DNA from: Rubrobacter sp.
Lineage (GTDB): Bacteria; Actinomycetota; Rubrobacteria; Rubrobacterales; Rubrobacteraceae
Direction: 5' to 3'
Length of the DNA: 11,130 bases
NCBI GenBank assembly: GCA_013815485.1
Contig: JACDGB010000023.1
Coordinates: 1 to 11,130 of the forward strand
Of the stretch, positions 7,223 to 11,130 are shown piece after piece. Positions within the stretch are counted from its first letter, which is position 1. Every line of letters begins with the position of its first letter. The position numbers and the translations under genes were made by a program. The notes beneath the pieces were generated by a model, which saw nothing but the letters and a program-made list of their open reading frames with translations, did not search any database and was not told the origin of the DNA.

Positions 7223-9386
7223 TCAAAATAATCGTCGCCAGCGGCGGCGGCGTGAGCGAGATCGAGTATGGTTTTCCGTGGGCCGGAGTTTCTTGCGCTT
7301 CGATGGTTGCTTCGCCTATGCCGCTGCCGCCGTAGCGATTGTCGTCGGTATTCAGAACCACTTCGTAGTGGCCTCCGGCTGGGACTCCAATTTGGTAGTT
7401 CTCGCGGACTACCGGGGTGAAATTGCAGATGACTATTACGAAGTCTTCCGGGTCTTTTGCCCGGCGGAGGAAGGATATTACGCTGTTCTGGCGGTCTGAG
7501 TCGGAGATCCACTCGAATCCCTCTGGCTCGAAGTCTACTTCGTGGAGCGCGGGCGTGGCCTTGTAGATGGCGTTGAGATCCCGGACGAGGGCCTGCATGC
7601 CGACGTTATATTCGTTGTCTAACAGGTTCCAGTCTAGTTGGGTGTCGTGGTTCCATTCGCGGCTCTGGGCCAGCTCGCCGCCCATGAAGAGCAGGCTTTT
7701 TCCGGGGTGTATGTAGGTGAGGCCGTAATAGGCGCGGAGGTTGGCGAAACGCTGCCATTCGTCGCCGGGCATCTTGTTTATTAGGGAGCCCTTGCCGTGG
7801 ACGACCTCGTCGTGGGAGAGGGGGAGCACGAAGTTCTCGTTGAAAGCGTAGACGAGCGAGAAGGTGAGGCGGTCGTGGTGGTAGGAGCGGTGGAGTGGAT
7901 CTTCCTGCATGTACTGGAGGGAGTCGTGCATCCAACCCATGTTCCATTTGTATCCGAATCCGAGGCCGCCCATGTACGTCGGGCGGCTGACCATCGGCCA
8001 GGCGGTGGACTCCTCGGCGATGGTGACGGCGCCGGGAGCGTGTTCGTAGACTAGCTCGTTGGTCTTTTGCAGGAAGGCTATGGCCTCCAGGTTCTCGTTG
8101 CCGCCGCGCTCGTTTGGGACCCACTGGCCCTCTTCACGCGAGTAGTCCAGGTAAAGCATCGAGGCTACCGCGTCCACCCGCAGACCGTCCACATGGTACT
8201 CCCGGCACCAGAATAGGGCGTTCGCGGTCAGGTAGTTGCGGACCTCGGGGCGACCGTAGTCGAAGATGAGCGTGCCCCAATCAGGGTGACGGCCCTGCCT
8301 GGGATCTGCGTGCTCGTACAGGTGCGTGCCGTCGAAGAGACCGAGGCCGTGCGCGTCCTCCGGGAAGTGAGCCGGGACCCAGTCGATCACGACGGCTATC
8401 CCCGCCCGGTGGAAGGCGTCAACGAGATGCTTGAAATCATCCGGGGTCCCGAAGCGGCTCGTCGGGGCGAAGAGGCCGAGTGGCTGGTAGCCCCACGAGC
8501 CGTCGAATGGGTACTCTGTTGGCGGCAGGAACTCTACGTGCGTGTAGCCTAGCTCCGCGACGTAGAGCACCAACTCGTCGGCTAGCTGGCGGTATGTAAA
8601 GTATGAGCCGTCTTCGTTGCGGCGCCATGAGCCGAGGTGAACTTCGTAAGTCGTCATCGGAGCGTCGAGGGCGTTCTTTTCGGCGCGGCGCTGCATCCAG
8701 TTCGCGTCGTCCCATTCGTAGCGCGTGGGGTCGTGGACTATGGAGGCTGTGCCTGGGAGCTTCTCGGCCCGGAAGCCGAACGGGTCGGCTTTCAGGGGGA
8801 GGAATTCTCCGTCCGGGCCTTTGATCTCGAATTTGTACACCGCGCCGTCGCCGACCTCGGGGACGAAGATCTCCCAGACCCCGCCAGGATACTTCCTCAT
8901 CCCGTGACGGCGGCCTTCCCAGCCGTTGAAATCGCCAACGACGGAGACCCTCCGCGCGTTCGGAGCCCACACGGCGAAGGCGGTCCCCCCGACGCCATCC
9001 ACCTCGGATATGTGCGCCCCGAGCTTATCGTAGAGGCGGTGATGATTGCCTTCCCCGAAGAGATGGAGATCCATCTCTCCCAGGGTCGGGGGGAAGCGGT
9101 ACGGGTCTTCGACTTCCGCGACCGTCGCATCGTCCCACACAACCCGGAGCCGGTACGGGACGACCTCTGAGGCGGAGACGATACCGGCGAAGAGACCGTC
9201 AGAATTTACGGGAGCGAGATCCCCGAGGGAGTAGCCACCCACGGAGACGGCCTGAACCCGGCGAGCGTCACCGGGGAGGAAGGTCCGCACTACGAACTCG
9301 CCATCCTCCTCGTGCATGCCGAGCACGGAGAATGGGTCGGGGTGGTCGCCGGACGCGATAGCGCGCAGGGTCTCGTCGTGGATCAT
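7209..9386 (-). CDS. glgB: 1,4-alpha-glucan branching enzyme GlgB (GH13_9)
   Basis: GlgB (EC 2.4.1.18) cuts an alpha-1,4-glucan chain and rejoins it through an alpha-1,6 bond, creating glycogen branches in the cytoplasm. The 725-residue protein has the long N-terminal form: an N1 domain (about 1-105), a CBM48 domain (about 125-215, with [20 protein letters not shown]), the GH13 barrel (about 240-600) and a C-terminal beta domain. The barrel motifs are complete: DWVPAHFP (335-342), nucleophile Asp405 in GLRVDAV, acid/base Glu458 in TIAEEST, and Asp526 in [13 protein letters not shown]. These numbers coincide with those I recall for E. coli GlgB, so I see no indels before the active site. The start is ATG with a strong Shine-Dalgarno and overlaps the mak stop. 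Placement directly after TreS-Mak is the usual context of the GlgE pathway, where GlgB branches the glucan made from maltose 1-phosphate. The last codons (KPVS and stop) are made of the same 11-base unit as the downstream hairpin. Confidence 0.97.
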   Translation of the reverse strand: MIHDETLRAIASGDHPDPFSVLGMHEEDGEFVVRTFLPGDARRVQAVSVGGYSLGDLAPVNSDGLFAGIVSASEVVPYRLRVVWDDATVAEVEDPYRFPPTLGEMDLHLFGEGNHHRLYDKLGAHISEVDGVGGTAFAVWAPNARRVSVVGDFNGWEGRRHGMRKYPGGVWEIFVPEVGDGAVYKFEIKGPDGEFLPLKADPFGFRAEKLPGTASIVHDPTRYEWDDANWMQRRAEKNALDAPMTTYEVHLGSWRRNEDGSYFTYRQLADELVLYVAELGYTHVEFLPPTEYPFDGSWGYQPLGLFAPTSRFGTPDDFKHLVDAFHRAGIAVVIDWVPAHFPEDAHGLGLFDGTHLYEHADPRQGRHPDWGTLIFDYGRPEVRNYLTANALFWCREYHVDGLRVDAVASMLYLDYSREEGQWVPNERGGNENLEAIAFLQKTNELVYEHAPGAVTIAEESTAWPMVSRPTYMGGLGFGYKWNMGWMHDSLQYMQEDPLHRSYHHDRLTFSLVYAFNENFVLPLSHDEVVHGKGSLINKMPGDEWQRFANLRAYYGLTYIHPGKSLLFMGGELAQSREWNHDTQLDWNLLDNEYNVGMQALVRDLNAIYKATPALHEVDFEPEGFEWISDSDRQNSVISFLRRAKDPEDFVIVICNFTPVVRENYQIGVPAGGHYEVVLNTDDNRYGGSGIGEATIEAQETPAHGKPYSISLTPPPLATIILKPVS

Positions 9387-11130
9387 GGCTCATCCTCCTC
9401 TTCCGGCTCCTCAAGGAGATCCAGGATTCCCCGAACCGGGATGCCGGTCCAGTCAGGGCGATTATCCAACTCGTAACGGACTTCGTAAAGAGCCTTCTCC
9501 AGCGTAAATAGCTCGACGAGGGAGCGCATCCGGCCCTCGTCTCGCGGCGGCGTGGAGGAGTCGCGGGTGCCCTCGGCGTAGCCGTCGAGGAACGCCTGCC
9601 GCGCCCGCCGCTCCCACTCCCGTACCAGCGGTTCCAGCGTGTCGAGTTGATCTGCGCGTTCGATACTCGGGTTGCGTACCGCGGATTGGGCAGCATAGTT
9701 GAAGGAGCGAAGCATCCCGGCAACGTCGCGCAAGGGGGAGTGCTTCTCGCTCCGCTCCGAGAGCGGGCGGGCTGGTTCTCCCTCGAAGTCTATGATCTGG
9801 AAGTCGTTGCCAGCAACGAGGACCTGCCCGAGGTGGTAGTCGCCGTGCAGTCGGCTCTTTACCGTTGCGAGTCCCTCGCTGGAGGCGGCTTCGAGGCGGT
9901 CGAAGATTCTAGCCTCCATCCGCAGCAGGAGATCCACGTCCGGGCGTATATCTTCGGGGAGGCTATCCTGGCGCTTCTCAAGGATGGTGAGGGTGCGCCG
10001 CGCATCGTCGAGAACAGTCTCGATCCAGGCCCGAACCTCCCCCGAGGTAGCGACCTCGGGCGCGAAGGCCGGGTCGTCCGTGGGGACGGCGAAAGCCTCG
10101 TGCATCTCGCCCGTGCGGAGTCCCAGAGTGTGCATCAAGTTGGCGAAGAACGACTCCCGCGCCTCGAACTCTTCATCGAGCTGCGCGTCGTCCTCCTCCA
10201 GGCTCCAGGTAGTCATCAGGCGATCCTGGAGGTATCGGTCGAGGTAGTCGAGGGTATACGACCAGCCGTCGCCCTGGTTCGGGACGAAGCCCTGTAGCAC
10301 GGCGAGGGTCGTGGGCGTCCCGTCAGAACCCGTGTACTCGATGGCCCCGCCGAGCGGTGGGGTGTTGCCGAAGCCCGCCACTTCGGTGAGGTGGCGTCCG
10401 ATCTCCAACTCCGGGTTCGTCCCTTCCTGGAGACGCCGGTACGCCTTCAATACCATCCGCTCGCCCAAGATCACCGACGTGTTGCTCTGCTCCACTCCGG
10501 CGCGACGCACCGCGATGTCTCTTGTCTCTTCATCCCCGAGCATCTCCTCGAAGAAGCCGGTCTTCGTGAACCGAACCGTTCCTTCTCCCATGCCGGACTC
10601 GCGCTCCTCGTCCATCGCCGCGAGCAAGGTCTGGCAGAAGCCCTCGTCGGCCATCGCGTCGAAGAGGACGCCCATCCTGGCGCGGCGGCGCAGCTTGGCG
10701 ACGGCGTACGGGCCGAGGCCGGAGGTCCGGTCCTTCTCCCTGTCCTCCCAGGTCGCCGAGAGCGGCAGGAAGTACGTGTGCGAGGCCGCATCGGAACCGT
10801 CACCGATCTTCACTCGCAGGAGCGTCAGGAGCCAGTGCCGGCCCAGTTCGGCGCGGGCTGCGACCTCGACGCCGGTTATCTTCGTCCCCTTCGCCCCGAA
10901 CCAGCGCCGGATGCCGAGGAAGTTCGGCAGTGCTTCTTTTTCGAGCAAGGAGACCTGGCGGGCGGGCAGGCGCAGGGGGGCCCGGCTGGCGTCGTGGGCT
11001 GGTTCGCGGCCGGCTGGCAGCACGATGACCGGAAGCTCGGAGACCGGCGGGCTCTCCTCGTGCCAGCTCGGGGCGGCGGCCTCGGTCGCAAGGCGGAGCC
11101 AGTAGAAGCTGTGGCCCGGCAGGGTGAGCA
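9383..11130 (-). CDS. treS-mak: Trehalose synthase-maltokinase fusion (TreS-Mak), C-terminal 581 residues, cut by window edge
   Basis: TreS (EC 5.4.99.16) interconverts trehalose and maltose; maltokinase (Mak/Pep2, EC 2.7.1.175) uses ATP to make maltose 1-phosphate for GlgE. The frame stays open to the window end, and its first visible residues ([13 protein letters not shown]) are the typical last strand of a TreS C-terminal beta domain, so this is a fusion and not a free kinase. A linker of about 40 residues rich in Ala, Pro and Glu follows. The Mak part shows RRWFGAK (visible residues 74-80), the nucleotide-binding QSNTS and VLKAYRR (214-232), the catalytic loop HGDYHLGQ (428-435) and the metal-binding DFEGEP (447-452). 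These kinase residues are all present, so activity is expected. The protein ends in an acidic tail (EEPEEEDEP). The stop overlaps the glgB start as ATGA. A GTG at 11023 lies in the linker without a Shine-Dalgarno and is not a credible separate mak start. The TreS catalytic barrel lies outside the window. Confidence 0.95.
   Translation of the reverse strand, partial: LTLPGHSFYWLRLATEAAAPSWHEESPPVSELPVIVLPAGREPAHDASRAPLRLPARQVSLLEKEALPNFLGIRRWFGAKGTKITGVEVAARAELGRHWLLTLLRVKIGDGSDAASHTYFLPLSATWEDREKDRTSGLGPYAVAKLRRRARMGVLFDAMADEGFCQTLLAAMDEERESGMGEGTVRFTKTGFFEEMLGDEETRDIAVRRAGVEQSNTSVILGERMVLKAYRRLQEGTNPELEIGRHLTEVAGFGNTPPLGGAIEYTGSDGTPTTLAVLQGFVPNQGDGWSYTLDYLDRYLQDRLMTTWSLEEDDAQLDEEFEARESFFANLMHTLGLRTGEMHEAFAVPTDDPAFAPEVATSGEVRAWIETVLDDARRTLTILEKRQDSLPEDIRPDVDLLLRMEARIFDRLEAASSEGLATVKSRLHGDYHLGQVLVAGNDFQIIDFEGEPARPLSERSEKHSPLRDVAGMLRSFNYAAQSAVRNPSIERADQLDTLEPLVREWERRARQAFLDGYAEGTRDSSTPPRDEGRMRSLVELFTLEKALYEVRYELDNRPDWTGIPVRGILDLLEEPEEEDEP
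9394..9400 (-). promoter_or_regulatory. Shine-Dalgarno of glgB inside the acidic tail codons of mak
   Basis: GAGGAGG lies 7 bases upstream of the glgB ATG (9386-9384). It is read in the kinase frame as part of the Glu-Glu-Asp codons, so the same bases encode the acidic tail and the ribosome site. With the ATGA overlap, this implies close translational coupling between maltokinase and branching enzyme. Confidence 0.8.

Noticed and set aside
9383..11023. Separate maltokinase gene starting at GTG 11023
   Set aside because: The frame continues upstream to the window edge with a TreS-like end, and the GTG has no Shine-Dalgarno.
10311..11105. Plus-strand open frame of 264 codons opposite the maltokinase
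   Set aside because: Shadow of the TreS-Mak frame; Ser/Arg-rich low-quality translation without family motifs.

Overview
The window is a GC-rich bacterial segment made almost entirely of one co-directional gene set on the minus strand. In order of transcription (right to left) it holds a TreS-maltokinase fusion cut by the right edge, the branching enzyme glgB, the debranching enzyme glgX (here probably acting as TreX), the trehalohydrolase treZ, and the maltooligosyltrehalose synthase treY. The genes overlap or are separated by fewer than 100 bases, so a single operon is the simplest reading. I see no promoter inside the window, so transcription probably starts to the right of it. Long plus-strand open frames opposite these genes look like GC-driven shadows.

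Layout: 9383-11130 TreS C-terminus plus maltokinase; 7209-9386 glgB, overlapping the fusion by ATGA and with a strong Shine-Dalgarno; 7137-7208 a gap filled by a 19-bp hairpin; 4989-7136 glgX (TTG start); 4885-4989 a 34-codon small ORF bridging the gap; 3089-4888 treZ; 2989-3096 a 35-codon small ORF bridging the next gap; 128-2992 treY (TTG start); 1-127 downstream sequence with a small GC hairpin and a more AT-rich end.

How the genes work together (family knowledge plus inference): GlgX removes side chains from glycogen, TreY turns the freed linear malto-oligosaccharide into maltooligosyltrehalose, and TreZ releases trehalose. TreS isomerises trehalose to maltose, and the fused maltokinase makes maltose 1-phosphate, the donor used by GlgE to extend alpha-1,4-glucan, which GlgB then branches. 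The operon thus encodes both directions of a glycogen-trehalose loop apart from GlgE, which I would expect just outside the right edge. No glgA, glgC, glgP or glgE is visible here.

The most unusual features lie in the gaps. The treZ ATG and the treY TTG have no convincing Shine-Dalgarno. Each instead overlaps by four bases the stop of a small ORF that has its own Shine-Dalgarno and starts on the end of the previous gene. The glgB-glgX gap lacks such an ORF and carries a hairpin whose 11-base core recurs in the last codons of glgB, allowing an alternative fold.

Organism: high GC, GTG/TTG starts and a TreS-Mak plus TreY/TreZ operon fit an actinobacterium, perhaps of Rubrobacter type. This is a guess, because no phylogenetic marker is present and similar gene sets occur in other phyla.
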